Source: Pyrenopolyporus hunteri (Eukaryota > Ascomycota > Sordariomycetes > Xylariales > Hypoxylaceae). From it: DNA of 64,000 bases. Position 1 is the stretch's first letter. Every line of letters begins with the position of its first letter. A model generated the notes under the pieces. That model made no database searches, had not been told where the DNA came from, and saw only the letters and a program-made list of their open reading frames with translations. The stretch lies in assembly GCA_902806595.1 (NCBI GenBank), contig CADCXC010000012.1, positions 1 to 64,000 on the forward strand. The letters run 5' to 3'. Position numbers and translations under genes: made by a program. This document shows, in pieces, positions 28,351-38,932 of this stretch.

Positions 28351-31300
28351 ATCGTATCGAATTATAATATATATTAAAAAATTATTATAATTATCGTTAT
28401 TATATTTATTTTTTTTATTAATATTATATTAATATTATTTTATATATTTAAAAAAAATAATTTATTTCGAATTTATATTATAAACGTTTAATTTAATGTT
28501 ATTTTTATTATTTATATTATTATATATATTATTATTTAAAACGTTATTAATCGATTTAAATAATCGAAGTATTTTATTTTTAATCGTAAAACGATTTTTT
28601 TTAAATTTATTATTATTATCGTTAAATAAATTATTATTTTTATCGTTTTAATATATTATAATTTTTTTATTAACGAAATAATATTAATATAGTTTATTTT
28701 TACGATCGTTAAAATTATTATCGCTATTATTATCGTAAATTTAAAAATAAAAATATTTATTCGAAATAAATAATTTATTTTTAAATAGTTAAAATATTTA
28801 CGAAACGGACGATATCGTTATATTTTTAAAAAATATCGTAATATTATCGTTAATAATATTTTCGAAAACGAAAAAAACGAATCGATTTATTTTCGAAGTT
28901 TCGAAAAATCGCGTAATTATATTATCGAAGATTATTTACGTAAATCGAATAAATAAATATTTAAAACTTATTTCGTAAAATTAATGAAATTTTTTATTAT
29001 AAAATAAAATTTTTTATTTATATAATAATCGAAATAAATAAAATACGTAAAAAATTAATATGTAATTATTATTTTTTAATTTAAATATCGATATAAGTTT
29101 TTTTCGATTAAATATTTTATAAATATCGACACGTAAAAAAAAAGTATTTTTAATATTATTTATAAATAAAAAAGTTTTTTAATTATAAATATTTATTTTA
29201 TTATAAAAAAATTAAAATTTTTATTTTTTAAAAATTATATAAATTTATTCGTAATTATAATATAATTACGTAATTCGATAATATTTATTACGAAATATCG
29301 TATATTTCCGTTTTTTAATTTTTAAATATTTAATTTTATCGTTAAAAATATATAAAATATTAAAATTATATTAAAATAAAAATAAATTATTATAAAAAAA
29401 TAATTAATAATTAAAATTAAAAGTTATAAAATAAAATATTTAATAATTAATTAATATTAAATCGAATAATTTAATTATAATATATTTATAAAATTTTCGA
29501 AAAATCGAAAAACGTAAAATTAATATTTTTTATTACGTAAAATATTATTAATCGGTTATATAAGTTACGAATTATTAAATTAATTAAAAAAATTAAAATA
29601 AAAACGGTTTATATCGTTTTTAATAATTTAAACGTTATCGATTAAAATATAATAAACGTAATAATTTAAATTATAATCGATATCGTCGTTATTTAACGCG
29701 GGAAATTTTAAAAATAATTAATATATTTTAAAATAATCGAAATAATAAATAAAAACGAATATTATTTCGAATGATTTAAATTATATAAATAATCGAATTA
29801 TTAAAATTAATAAAATTTAAAACTTTATATTAATATACGATAAAAAAAAAAAAAATATTTATATAAATAATACGTAAAAACGTTATTTAAATATTTAACG
29901 AAATTAACATCGAAACGTAAATTATATATATTTTTTCGTAAATTATTTACGAGTTACGTATTTATATTTCTTTTATATATCCGCGTTACGTAAATCGTAA
30001 ACATTAAATAACATTTTTATTTTCGTATTTTTAATTTTATTTTTTTATTAATAACGTCGAATTATAATAAAAAATTAATATTATAAATTATTAAATTTTT
30101 TTCGTTAAATTCGAAAATTTCGTATATTTTTAATATAACGTTTCGATATTTTAAACTATTTAAAATTTCATTATATAAAAATAATAAACATTTTTTTCGA
30201 ACTTTTAATATTTATTATTTAAAATATTTTATTAATTTTTATTTATTATTTAATTTATACGTATTCGATAATAAAAAATTACATTATATAATAATATATT
30301 ACGCATATTATATCGTCGTTAAAAATATTTAATATAAAAATAAAAAAAAAAATAATCGTAAAAATAAAAACGATAATAATTTTTTTTTTTTAATATTTAT
30401 ATTATTTAATCGTAATTTTCGTATAAAAATACCCGACGATAATATCTTTTTAATTTTAAATAATAATAAACGATATTATTTTTATATATTTAAATAATTA
30501 AATAATAAATTATATTTTTATAAATTATAATATAATTAAAATTAATTAATAATTTTATTTATAAATTAAAAATATTTTATCGTTTTAAGTTTCGAAAAAT
30601 AAATATTTTTTAAAAATAAAATAAAATTTATTTTATAACCGTAACGCGCGTTACGAATCGAAATATTTTATCGATTAAATATAAATAATTATTTTATTTC
30701 GAATGTCGTTTTTATATTTAATTACGTTATAAATAATTAAAAATTTTTATTTATACTTTCGATTATTATTTTAATTTATAAAACTCGTATTAAATTTTAT
30801 CGTATTATTAAAAATATAATTAAATTTAATTATATTTATATAATCCCATTTAATATTAAAAAATAATTTATAATAAATAATATATAAAAACACGTAAAAA
30901 ACGTAATTATAATCGAAAAAAATAATATTTTATATAAAACTTATAATTTTATTTTATTTCGTTACGACATTTATCGATTTTTTAATTATAATAACTTACT
31001 TTTAATTTTAAAATCGAAATTTAAAATAAAAAATATATTTAAATTATAAACGTATATATTACGTTATTTCGATAAAACGTATAATATCGTTTTATAAATA
31101 ATAAATTAATATAATAATATATATTATTTTTTTTTTAATACGTTTTTATAAAATATTTTTTTATTTAATTCGTTTAATTTTTATTTTTCGACGTTACGTT
31201 ATTATTTTTTCGTAACGTTAAAAACGTTAAATTTTCCATTTTTTTATCGAAATTTATCGATGGATATAAACGAAATTTTATATAAAAAAATATAAAAAAT

Positions 31301-32225
31301 AAATTTTTTAAATTACGAATCGAATTTTTTATTACGTCGTAAAATAACGAAAAACGTTTTCGAATTACATTCGAAAAAAATATTAATTATAAAAATTTAA
31401 ATTATACGAAATAAATTAACGACGACGTACGTTTTATTAATTTATTTAATATTAAATTTTATAAATTTTATTAAAATAATTTATATAATTTATATATTTT
31501 AAAAAATAACGACGAAAATATTTTAATTAATTTATTATTTAAACGACTTCGATTCATATAATATATTAATTAATTAAACGACGATATTAACGAAAATATT
31601 CGAAAAAATTTAAAATTAAAATTATTTTTATTTATTTTTAATATAAAAAATAACAATTAAAATATTATAAAATAAAAAATTATAAAAATAAATATTCGTA
31701 AAATTAACTTAAATTTCGATATTTTTTATATCGAAAATAAACTTTTATTTTTATAACGAAAATAAATTTATTTTTAAACGTAATAATTAAAATAATTAAA
31801 TAAAAAATAATTAATAAATTTATTTTATAAATTTATTAATTTATTTTTTAATTAACTTTATTTTTTTAAATATTTTTTATTTTTTAATTATAAATATTTA
31901 TATTTTTTTTTTATAATTTTATATTTATTTTTAATTAAAATATATCTACTTTATTTTTTAAACGTATATAAATACGAAATATAACGTATAATATAAAAAA
32001 TTATTTTTATATTTAACTTTTATTATTATATTATTTTATAAATTATTTATCGTCGTAAAAATTTATATATATATAATTATATATTTAATAAATTTAAAAT
32101 TATTTATTTTAATTAACGATAAATCGTTTAATTAAATTTATTAATTTATTAATTTATTATAATAATTTTATTATAAAATAATATATTAAATGCCTTAAAA
32201 TGCCTTGTAATTATAGTGAACTTAG

Positions 32226-32325
32226 CGTTTAAAAATACAGTATAACGTATAATGCGGGCCTATTATGTAATCAGATTATAAGACCATGAGTTTTAACGGT
32301 TTAGCGGTTTAGGTCAAATGGCCCA
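32226..32325 (-). repeat. Right terminal inverted repeat of the 28-kb block
   Basis: On the minus strand, reading inward from 32325, the order is TGGGCCATTTGACC, TAAACCGCTAAACCGTTAAA, ACTCATGGT, then TACTGTATTTTTAAACG at 32226-32242. This is the same order and nearly the same spacing as 4334-4438 on the plus strand. A short direct repeat (TGCCTTAAAATGCCTTG) lies just inside, at about 32190-32207. Confidence 0.75.
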
Positions 32326-33275
32326 CCGTTAAAAAGGATATATAATCTATCGATTCATAACGGTGATATCTCTGATCACAATTTACGGCCGTCCTAGATC
32401 TAATTCCGAGTGGGAAAAGGCGGGAGATGTGTGAAGATCGTTGGGTACCTCGAGATGTGGGCTAATAGGAAGTAAAGAAAAATAACCCACCATTGCACCG
32501 TTATTTTTCTCTTAACGAACGCATACCTACCTACATTAGGAACTATTCTTGAACCTATCTACACCCACGCCTAATACGAGACACGAAGTCGAGAAAAGCA
32601 AGGGATGGGTATTCTCTGGATTGAATTAAACCCCCAGTAGATCCATTGCTGCGGTGGACTCTCTTGAGTCTGATTGGATGGGATCACTTATACTCTTCCC
32701 TTTTAGGCATCAAGTGAGTCCTTCGTTTGTGCATGGGTGCTCCTTTAATGAACTTTGTACGTTACCCTGACTCTTTTATTTACTCCCAGCCGGTTCAAGC
32801 CTATAAAACCTCTAGACGAGGGTAGAAGGGAAGTCCATAGGATACGCAGTTGAAGGAGGACGAGATACTACTTGTTGAGTGGCGGCGATGCTTGGACTGG
32901 GTTTGAAGAGAGAGCGGGTTTTGGATAGACTTAAACTGGAGGCTTGCCTTGAGCTTAGGGGTAGGCTATAATTTATAGATAATAAAGTGTAGATTAATAG
33001 CTTCGAGTGACGAAATGCTCGTGAATAATCTGTCTTACGTACCAAGGCTTAAATGCCGATAGTAAATCATAGGGACTTGATAGGGGTAAATTCAGTCGAC
33101 TGAAGATGCCCCAGTCCAACTCCACGTTCAAGAAGAACGCGCGCAATGGTATCCGCACCAAACTTCAGGGGAAGACACCTAACATAGAGGTATACAACAT
33201 CAACATATCAACGCTTAAAAATTCAATCGCTATAGGTATCCATCGCAAGCCCAATATATACATACATCAATCACA
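32326..33275. other. Intergenic region between the RIP block and the WW-protein gene
   Basis: Normal-GC DNA with ACCTACCTA-type motifs near 32525. It probably contains the 3' untranslated region of the minus-strand gene ending at 33276. Short open frames (32812-33045 minus, 33106-33315 plus) have no recognisable features. Confidence 0.4.
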
Positions 33276-36200
33276 TCACCACTCCCCGCCCCCACCCCAA
33301 TCACCCCCCGAATAATCCACCGTGCTCGAATCCACAAACCCAGCGCTCGCATCCACGCCCATACTCCCCTCCATACCCAAGCCCATGCCCATACCACCCA
33401 TATCCATCATCCCCGCCTGGTCCTGCACATAAACCCCCTGGCTCATATCCACGCTCACGTCGACGTTAATACACGTACTCATCGCCGCGGCATCGACGTA
33501 CGCCGCGTCCGCGTATGATGACGCTGGAGGCGTATCGGTGTACGATGGGTCTACGTACGCGGTTTCTGTGTATGCGCTGGTTCCTGCGTTCATAGTCGAG
33601 TAGTCCATGTACGTCGTATCTGAAAATACCATACCTTCGGCGTTCACGTTCGTCGTGCCTGTATACGCCATATCGCCGAATGCAGGGAGGTTTGTGTTCG
33701 CGCTTGCTGCGTCTGTGTATGGCCCGTCTACGTATGCGGTGGCTTCCGCGCTCGTATTCGTCGTGTTCGTGCTGTCTATATAAGCCGTGTTCGTCTGCGT
33801 CGTTTCTGCCATTGCCGTGTTTTCAATGTTGTTGATGACTGTGTTGTTGATCACGATGTTCTCTGGTTGGGGAGCGAGGTATGGCTCCGATGTCGAGTTG
33901 ACTGCCATCTGGCTTTCACCCTGGGGCGGCTCGGAATATGGCTCGCGGTTTTCGTTGGAGTAGGATATGTTCTGCTGTATAGGTTGATCCGTATATTGCT
34001 GCTCGGTGTGAGGTTGCTGATGAGTCTCCATATAGGGTTCTTGATGTTGCTCAGGATGGGTTGTATAGTTCTGCTCAGCATAGGATTCATGATGTTGTTC
34101 CGATTGGTTTGCATACTGCTGTTCAGAATTGTTTTCATAGTGTTGTCCAGGTTGCTCCGTGTGAGACTGCTCAGGATGACCCTCATTGTGCTGTCCTGGG
34201 TAAGGTTCTTGGTGTGATCCCGCATGCTCTGTATGATGCTGTTCGGGCTCGTGCTGGGGCTCAGGATTCGCCGTTTGATGTTGTGAGGGGCCCGTAGGAG
34301 GCGCACCATTTCTGCCTCCAGCTAGAGCACTCAGGGCACCTCCAACAGCGGCACCAACGGCTGCGTAAGGGTCTGGAGCACCCTGATTTTGGTAAGCGGG
34401 CTGGTTGGGGGCAATTTGGTAGGTGGCCTGATTAGGTTGGACCTGGTAAAAGGGCTGGCCTGGAGATTGGCTCAGGGGTTGACCGAACGGCTGACCTGGA
34501 GGCTGACTCAGGGGTGGCCGAAATACCTGCTGGTTAGGGAGCCCTTGGTAAGTCTGTTGACCGAAATTGGTAGGCTGTGGCGTCTGAGGAATTTGTGGTC
34601 GCCCGACTGGGGGTCGGGAAATCTGATATGGAGGACGTTGATTCATCATCGGCTGTTGTACCATTCCTGGCTGCGAAACGCTACTATTACCTGCAACAGC
34701 TCCTATTAATCCCGGATTCTGTAAAATGGGTGGCCGACCTGGTGACTGAATACTGACGGGCTGTTGACCTTGCTGTACCTGTGGATAGCTCGTGGCTTGT
34801 ACTTGGGCAGATATAGCGTTTGCACCTTGCAGAGTCTGTATCTGTGTCTGTGTCTGTACCTGCGGCTGTGGAGGCGCGGTGTATGCGTGCTGTAGACCCG
34901 GTGGACGTTGAACCTGACCCCCTTGGACCTGAATTTGGCCTTGAGGTTGACCTTGGAGTTGACCCTGTAGTTGGCCTTGGTGGTTGTTGTATATCCTACC
35001 CGCCAGGGAAGCACCCGTGTTGCCATTTATACCGAATGATTCGGCAATGACCGCTCCTCCTAAGACTGCCGTAGTCTGTTTCATGGCAGGACTCTGCAAG
35101 GTCTTCTTGGCCCATTTCTTCATCTTCTTGCCTGCACCGGACAGTGCGGCGGCCGCCTGAGCAGAGGTAAAAGGTTTCCCTTGTCCGGGTATCTGATAGA
35201 AGCCAGTATTGAGCGCCGAGTGTTGAGTCGATTGCTGCTGCTGTTGCTGCTGCTGTAGTTGCTGTTGTCCCATTAGCTGATTAAAGGATGGCTGTGTGCT
35301 CGAAGCCGGTATGTTCGCTGTATTAGGGGGTTGCACCATTTGGGATGTTTGTGGCTGAATAGGAATCCCCTGTGTTAGGTTAGTTCCTGGCTGTCCATTC
35401 TGCCAACCGGGCGTTTGATTGACCTGGCCTATATTCTGTTGCAGGTATCCTGATGGATTTTGTGTATTAGAAGGTGACTGTACCGGGGTATGTTGCTGTG
35501 CGGGATTCATCTGTATGGTTGACTGATGCTGTCCATGCTGTGATATGGCAGGTGTCAGCTGTCCGGCCCCTGGTGGTGCCTGATTTGCATTCGCATATTG
35601 TTGATTAGGCGGCCTATATGTTGCTTGCGTTACGTTCTGGTTTCCTGGTTGCTGCTGGGGGGGGCTCGTTGGTCCTATTTGGGCCTGAGGGCGTTGAACT
35701 TGGGTTACGGAAGGGACCGACTGGATGGGCATAGGGACGGGAGGCGACCCGACCTGGGAAGGTAACGGCTTGACTTGGCCTGGGAGCATCGGGAAAGGTT
35801 TCGAGGCGCCAGTTGAAGGAGGATTAGGCGATTGAGTTGTCTGCTGGTTTCCTTGTGTTTGAGGAGTTTGTACCACCGTCGGTCTGATGCCCTGAGTTGT
35901 GTTCTGGTGAGTAATAGCAGAGGGCGGTCGATTCTGACCCGTTGCTCCCTGCATATAGGACGACGCAGAAGAAGGCGGACGATAAAGAGAAGTAATCGAA
36001 GGAGATGGCGAAGAGACTTGACTATGAAGTGGAGATACAGCCTGGGTTGTAGGAGACTGCGGCTTATGTAGTCCCGCGCTGTTTCCTGTTGGCGTATTCT
36101 GGTTCGGCCAATGATTCGCAGCATATGCTGCCGGTTGGCTATCTGGAGGTCTTTGGCTAGAAAAGGAATTAGATGGGGGCCTCTGTGTCGTATTCTGCTG

Positions 36201-38186
36201 ATGAGATACGACTGCTTGTATGTCTGTCGGGTTATTCGAAACATTAGACCAGAACCCGCCAGAGGCGTGGACCACCGCTGTTAGACCGTGGCTATGCCCT
36301 TGGACCGATTGCGCATGTGAATTAGACGGATTAGCCGCAGACGAGTGGTGGTTATGATGCGTGTTAATTACTGGAGCTGGCGTCGCGGGCAGACTCTGTG
36401 AGACTTGGAAGTTTTGTGAGGTCCCTGGTATTGATGTCTGTTGAGAAGAGACTTGAGGTTGAGCCTGGGTACCATGATTGGGCCTAGCGGACTCCGGCGG
36501 CGATAGAATTCCTGGTTGAGGGACGGAATGAGGTCGTATCGGAATATTAATTGAACCTGCCAGAGGTATCCCAGGGGCGCTGTTGGCGTTCTCGGGGCGT
36601 TGAGAAAGCGGAGGCCTCTGTTGGGGCTTATTCTGGGATATAGGGGAGCTGGGTATCGACCCATGAGATGGGTGAGGACTGTTTGACTGTGGCCGCCCTG
36701 TGGATTGGTGGGGTTCTTGGGAAGACATGCCTTGGCTATTCGAATTTGGGCTCACAGCTACATGATTATGCGGGTTACTTTGCTCGGTCTTAGGTCCCGT
36801 CGCTGGTGGTATCTCCTGAAAGACATATATCCCAGGCCCGCCTATTTTTGGTGGTGGTGTTGTATAAGACGACGGCTGGGTTGGTAAGGTGTTGGCCCGA
36901 TGAGCACCTGGATGGATATTATCTATGGGCGTCTGTAATGGACGTTGGTGTATAGGGGAACTTTGTTGGCCATAAGTAGGTTTTAATACCGATGGAACCT
37001 GAGTTAAACTAGTATCCACGGCGGTTAACCCGGTGTTAAAGGAAATACTCCCATGCCTCGCTCCAGATCCTGGTATGATCACCACAGCACTCTGCACGGG
37101 TTTCCGTCGAGGCCCATCTTGTACTGGAGCTGCCGCGGGCCGCAGTGAGGCTGGAACAGATGAAGCTTCGGCTTGCGGGGGAGGCGTAGAGATGGTCGGG
37201 GATGTTCTAGGGTTCGATGGTGGTATCAAGGTCCCAGGGATATTAGGAGTCGGTTCCGAGGATTCGACTGGGCCTGAGAGGGAATGTCTCTTCTGCTCTA
37301 TGGAGCTAAGCCCATTATTCTGGGATTGGGGAACTGGTACACTTGATAGGGTTATAGAATTCCTACTGGACTTCTCAGATCCCTTCTTAACGATTTCCTG
37401 AGCAGGTTCGCGTGTCTCGTCTTTATCTTGATTAGGCTGTGCCCCGGTTGGCCGTTGAGAAGCGATGACCTTCTGTTCTGGATGAGTAGAAGATGCTGTA
37501 TCATCCGTGGCAGCACGTACTGGGCTGACAGTTGCCTTCAATGGTCGAGACGCAAATGAAGCTGAAACCAGCGGATACTCTCCGACAGATTGCACAGCAT
37601 CTTGGCCCGCACGCTGCGGTGTTTCTTTCTTTTCTCCTGGATTCCTATGTGTCGATAGTTCTGCTGGGCCGCTCTGATGGAGATCTGTCTTTAAAGGTTC
37701 TCTAGCGATCTGCGTAGCATCTAGTTCGATGGGAGCTAGCTCTTCTGCACATTTGGCTGTGTCGCCGCTAGCTAACTCAGCGACGAGACCTACAGGGGAA
37801 GGTATTTGCGCAGAACCCCCAGGAAGTTCCGCCAGTGCGGGCTTGTCCTTGTCCGCTGGCGGTGATTGCCTCTGTGCCTTATCAACTGTGGTATTATCCT
37901 CGGGATCATCGTCGAGGCCGAAATACATGAATTGATCTGGATCGAAATAACCCGTAGCGCTAGCATTGCTGGTCGCACGTGGGGCGCTATTTGGCTCGAC
38001 ATGATGGTCACTGGCAAGTCCGTTTCCCGGTGCGGGATCGAGCGGTCCAAAGCCGAGACCTACCAATTCGGGGAACTCATCGCCTGGTCGGGGGAAACGG
38101 TATTGGGTCAGGCCGGTGGTTTTGTAGCGGTAGAACCACCGGCTCCCGTCGTAGTCGGATTCCCATCCCTCGGGAATGCACGCCAT
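33276..38186 (-). CDS. WW-domain protein, large and mostly disordered (Gln/Pro/Ser-rich)
   Basis: 1636 aa in one uninterrupted frame, ATG at 38184-38186, stop TGA at 33276-33278. Residues 7-34 form an N-terminal WW-like domain (GW8, W17-F-Y19, P32/P34). The second signature Trp is Tyr29, so ligand binding may be altered. From ~40 to ~1000 the protein is low-complexity Pro/Ser/Gln with a poly-Gln tract at about 974-985. A conserved-looking island at about 1005-1065 has a basic helix (KKMKKWAKK) followed by a Gly/Ala-rich hydrophobic segment (LGGAVIAESFGINGN). A second Gly-rich segment (AAVGAAVGGALSALAGG) lies near 1270-1290. Thirteen octapeptide repeats occupy 1317-1420, then a Tyr/Asp/Thr/Ala-rich acidic region near 1460-1570. 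The chain ends GGDWGGGGEW. WW domains bind Pro-rich peptides. The partner, location and process are unknown; I recognise the architecture from fungi but no named gene. Confidence 0.88.
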   Translation of the reverse strand: MACIPEGWESDYDGSRWFYRYKTTGLTQYRFPRPGDEFPELVGLGFGPLDPAPGNGLASDHHVEPNSAPRATSNASATGYFDPDQFMYFGLDDDPEDNTTVDKAQRQSPPADKDKPALAELPGGSAQIPSPVGLVAELASGDTAKCAEELAPIELDATQIAREPLKTDLHQSGPAELSTHRNPGEKKETPQRAGQDAVQSVGEYPLVSASFASRPLKATVSPVRAATDDTASSTHPEQKVIASQRPTGAQPNQDKDETREPAQEIVKKGSEKSSRNSITLSSVPVPQSQNNGLSSIEQKRHSLSGPVESSEPTPNIPGTLIPPSNPRTSPTISTPPPQAEASSVPASLRPAAAPVQDGPRRKPVQSAVVIIPGSGARHGSISFNTGLTAVDTSLTQVPSVLKPTYGQQSSPIHQRPLQTPIDNIHPGAHRANTLPTQPSSYTTPPPKIGGPGIYVFQEIPPATGPKTEQSNPHNHVAVSPNSNSQGMSSQEPHQSTGRPQSNSPHPSHGSIPSSPISQNKPQQRPPLSQRPENANSAPGIPLAGSINIPIRPHSVPQPGILSPPESARPNHGTQAQPQVSSQQTSIPGTSQNFQVSQSLPATPAPVINTHHNHHSSAANPSNSHAQSVQGHSHGLTAVVHASGGFWSNVSNNPTDIQAVVSHQQNTTQRPPSNSFSSQRPPDSQPAAYAANHWPNQNTPTGNSAGLHKPQSPTTQAVSPLHSQVSSPSPSITSLYRPPSSASSYMQGATGQNRPPSAITHQNTTQGIRPTVVQTPQTQGNQQTTQSPNPPSTGASKPFPMLPGQVKPLPSQVGSPPVPMPIQSVPSVTQVQRPQAQIGPTSPPQQQPGNQNVTQATYRPPNQQYANANQAPPGAGQLTPAISQHGQHQSTIQMNPAQQHTPVQSPSNTQNPSGYLQQNIGQVNQTPGWQNGQPGTNLTQGIPIQPQTSQMVQPPNTANIPASSTQPSFNQLMGQQQLQQQQQQQQSTQHSALNTGFYQIPGQGKPFTSAQAAAALSGAGKKMKKWAKKTLQSPAMKQTTAVLGGAVIAESFGINGNTGASLAGRIYNNHQGQLQGQLQGQPQGQIQVQGGQVQRPPGLQHAYTAPPQPQVQTQTQIQTLQGANAISAQVQATSYPQVQQGQQPVSIQSPGRPPILQNPGLIGAVAGNSSVSQPGMVQQPMMNQRPPYQISRPPVGRPQIPQTPQPTNFGQQTYQGLPNQQVFRPPLSQPPGQPFGQPLSQSPGQPFYQVQPNQATYQIAPNQPAYQNQGAPDPYAAVGAAVGGALSALAGGRNGAPPTGPSQHQTANPEPQHEPEQHHTEHAGSHQEPYPGQHNEGHPEQSHTEQPGQHYENNSEQQYANQSEQHHESYAEQNYTTHPEQHQEPYMETHQQPHTEQQYTDQPIQQNISYSNENREPYSEPPQGESQMAVNSTSEPYLAPQPENIVINNTVINNIENTAMAETTQTNTAYIDSTNTTNTSAEATAYVDGPYTDAASANTNLPAFGDMAYTGTTNVNAEGMVFSDTTYMDYSTMNAGTSAYTETAYVDPSYTDTPPASSYADAAYVDAAAMSTCINVDVSVDMSQGVYVQDQAGMMDMGGMGMGLGMEGSMGVDASAGFVDSSTVDYSGGDWGGGGEW
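33927..34238 (-). repeat. 24-bp coding minisatellite, 13 units (octapeptide repeat)
   Basis: Encodes residues 1317-1420 of the WW protein as thirteen consecutive octads, for example HYENNSEQ, QYANQSEQ, HHESYAEQ and HQEPYMET. The consensus is roughly [HQ]-x-x-x-x-x-E-Q. The register is exact: the first unit is 34215-34238 and the last ends at 33927. Units have diverged, so the array is old. Confidence 0.8.
35232..35267 (-). repeat. CAG/CAA poly-glutamine tract
   Basis: Twelve codons encode QQQL followed by eight Gln within the WW protein, with mixed CAG and CAA codons. Such tracts vary in length between strains. Confidence 0.8.
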
Positions 38187-38596
38187 TATGGGGGTACGTG
38201 AATCGAAAATATCGGACGGTCTTTTTTCGGCGGGATAGGAAGATAAAAAGTCTTCAGATTATAGCGGAGTCACGGTGTCAATAGTAGAGCATTTACAACC
38301 GTGTAAACAACTTGGCAATGACAAGAAGCTAAGCCAGGAATCCGACTGAGAGCAAAGAGCCTCACCGTAAGATAAAATATCTCGAAGGAGTAACAAGGAG
38401 GGTTGATAGTAAGCAAAGGAGATGGAAAAGGGAACCCTTTCCCAAGAGAAAGTACCTCAGGTATGAGAGCCTGACCTGCTTACTGCCCAGGCGGACGAGC
38501 TAGGTCATACAGGCGGCAAAGGGTCTCGCTGTATTCTCTCTAGAAAGGCATATTCTCCAGGGTGGCCTCGAATCCCCATGGCCTAGAACAGGAAGC
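38187..38596. other. Upstream region of the WW-protein gene
   Basis: About 400 bp between the WW start codon and a possible small gene. It presumably contains the promoter and 5' untranslated region. I see no recognisable TATA or CCAAT element that I would call. Confidence 0.35.
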
Positions 38597-38932
38597 CTAG
38601 CCATTCTGGAATTTGGTCCATTGGATAGTGGCGTGTAGCGTGCAGCAGCTGAACTCGAGGTCACCGTTTTCGTCGTAGTTTGCCAAGCAAAGCACAAATC
38701 TCCAACCGCCTCGTCGCAAAATACCAAAGCCCACGGGAGACTCCATTGGTAACCCTGGAATATTATTAGAGGGAGTTGATAGTGAGTTTGAATGAATGGC
38801 AACATGCATACATAAGGAGAGGATATCTATGGGAAGATGATGTCGAATGCGATATTCGAGATGTCCTGTCCGCCCGCAATGTTGAGGTTCTAAATGCATG
38901 TTACAGTGGCACGCCGCATTTCTCAGCCCCAT
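38597..38932 (-). CDS. Possible small protein gene or remnant (hypothetical)
   Basis: The last ~50 codons look protein-like: GLPMESPVGFGILRRGGWRF, then VLCLANYDENGDLEFSCCTL, then HATIQWTKFQNG, stop 38597-38599. Directly upstream is a plausible 57-bp intron (38755-38811) with GTATGC donor and TTCCAG acceptor. Farther upstream, different frames each give protein-like text (CGVPL in one, NIAGGQDISNIAFDIIFP in another). This implies further introns or frameshift decay, so the 5' end and start codon are not settled. A cysteine pair and the small size are compatible with a small secreted protein, but I see no clear signal peptide. I do not recognise the family. Confidence 0.25.
   Translation of the reverse strand: MGLRNAACHCNMHLEPQHCGRTGHLEYRIRHHLPIDILSLCMHVAIHSNSLSTPSNNIPGLPMESPVGFGILRRGGWRFVLCLANYDENGDLEFSCCTLHATIQWTKFQNG

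Larger units (their letters stand above)
4334..32325. mobile_element. 28-kb RIP-mutated AT-rich block bounded by inverted repeats; giant or nested fossil element
   Basis: Composition drops abruptly inside 4380-4440 and recovers at about 32190-32230. In 4681-4920 I counted 24 G+C in 240 bases, no CA or TG dinucleotide, and all 11 cytosines in CpG. This is the pattern expected after exhaustive C-to-T mutation in non-CpG contexts on both strands, as RIP does to repeated DNA. No protein domain is readable; the only long open frame (21628-21867, minus) is a tandem-repeat artefact. Both edges carry the same ~100-bp sequence in opposite orientation, so the block as a whole behaves like one terminal-inverted-repeat element of 27,992 bp. 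Internal inverted-repeat pairs show that other elements are nested in it. I found no convincing target-site duplication. The element class cannot be told from this sequence. Confidence 0.75.
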
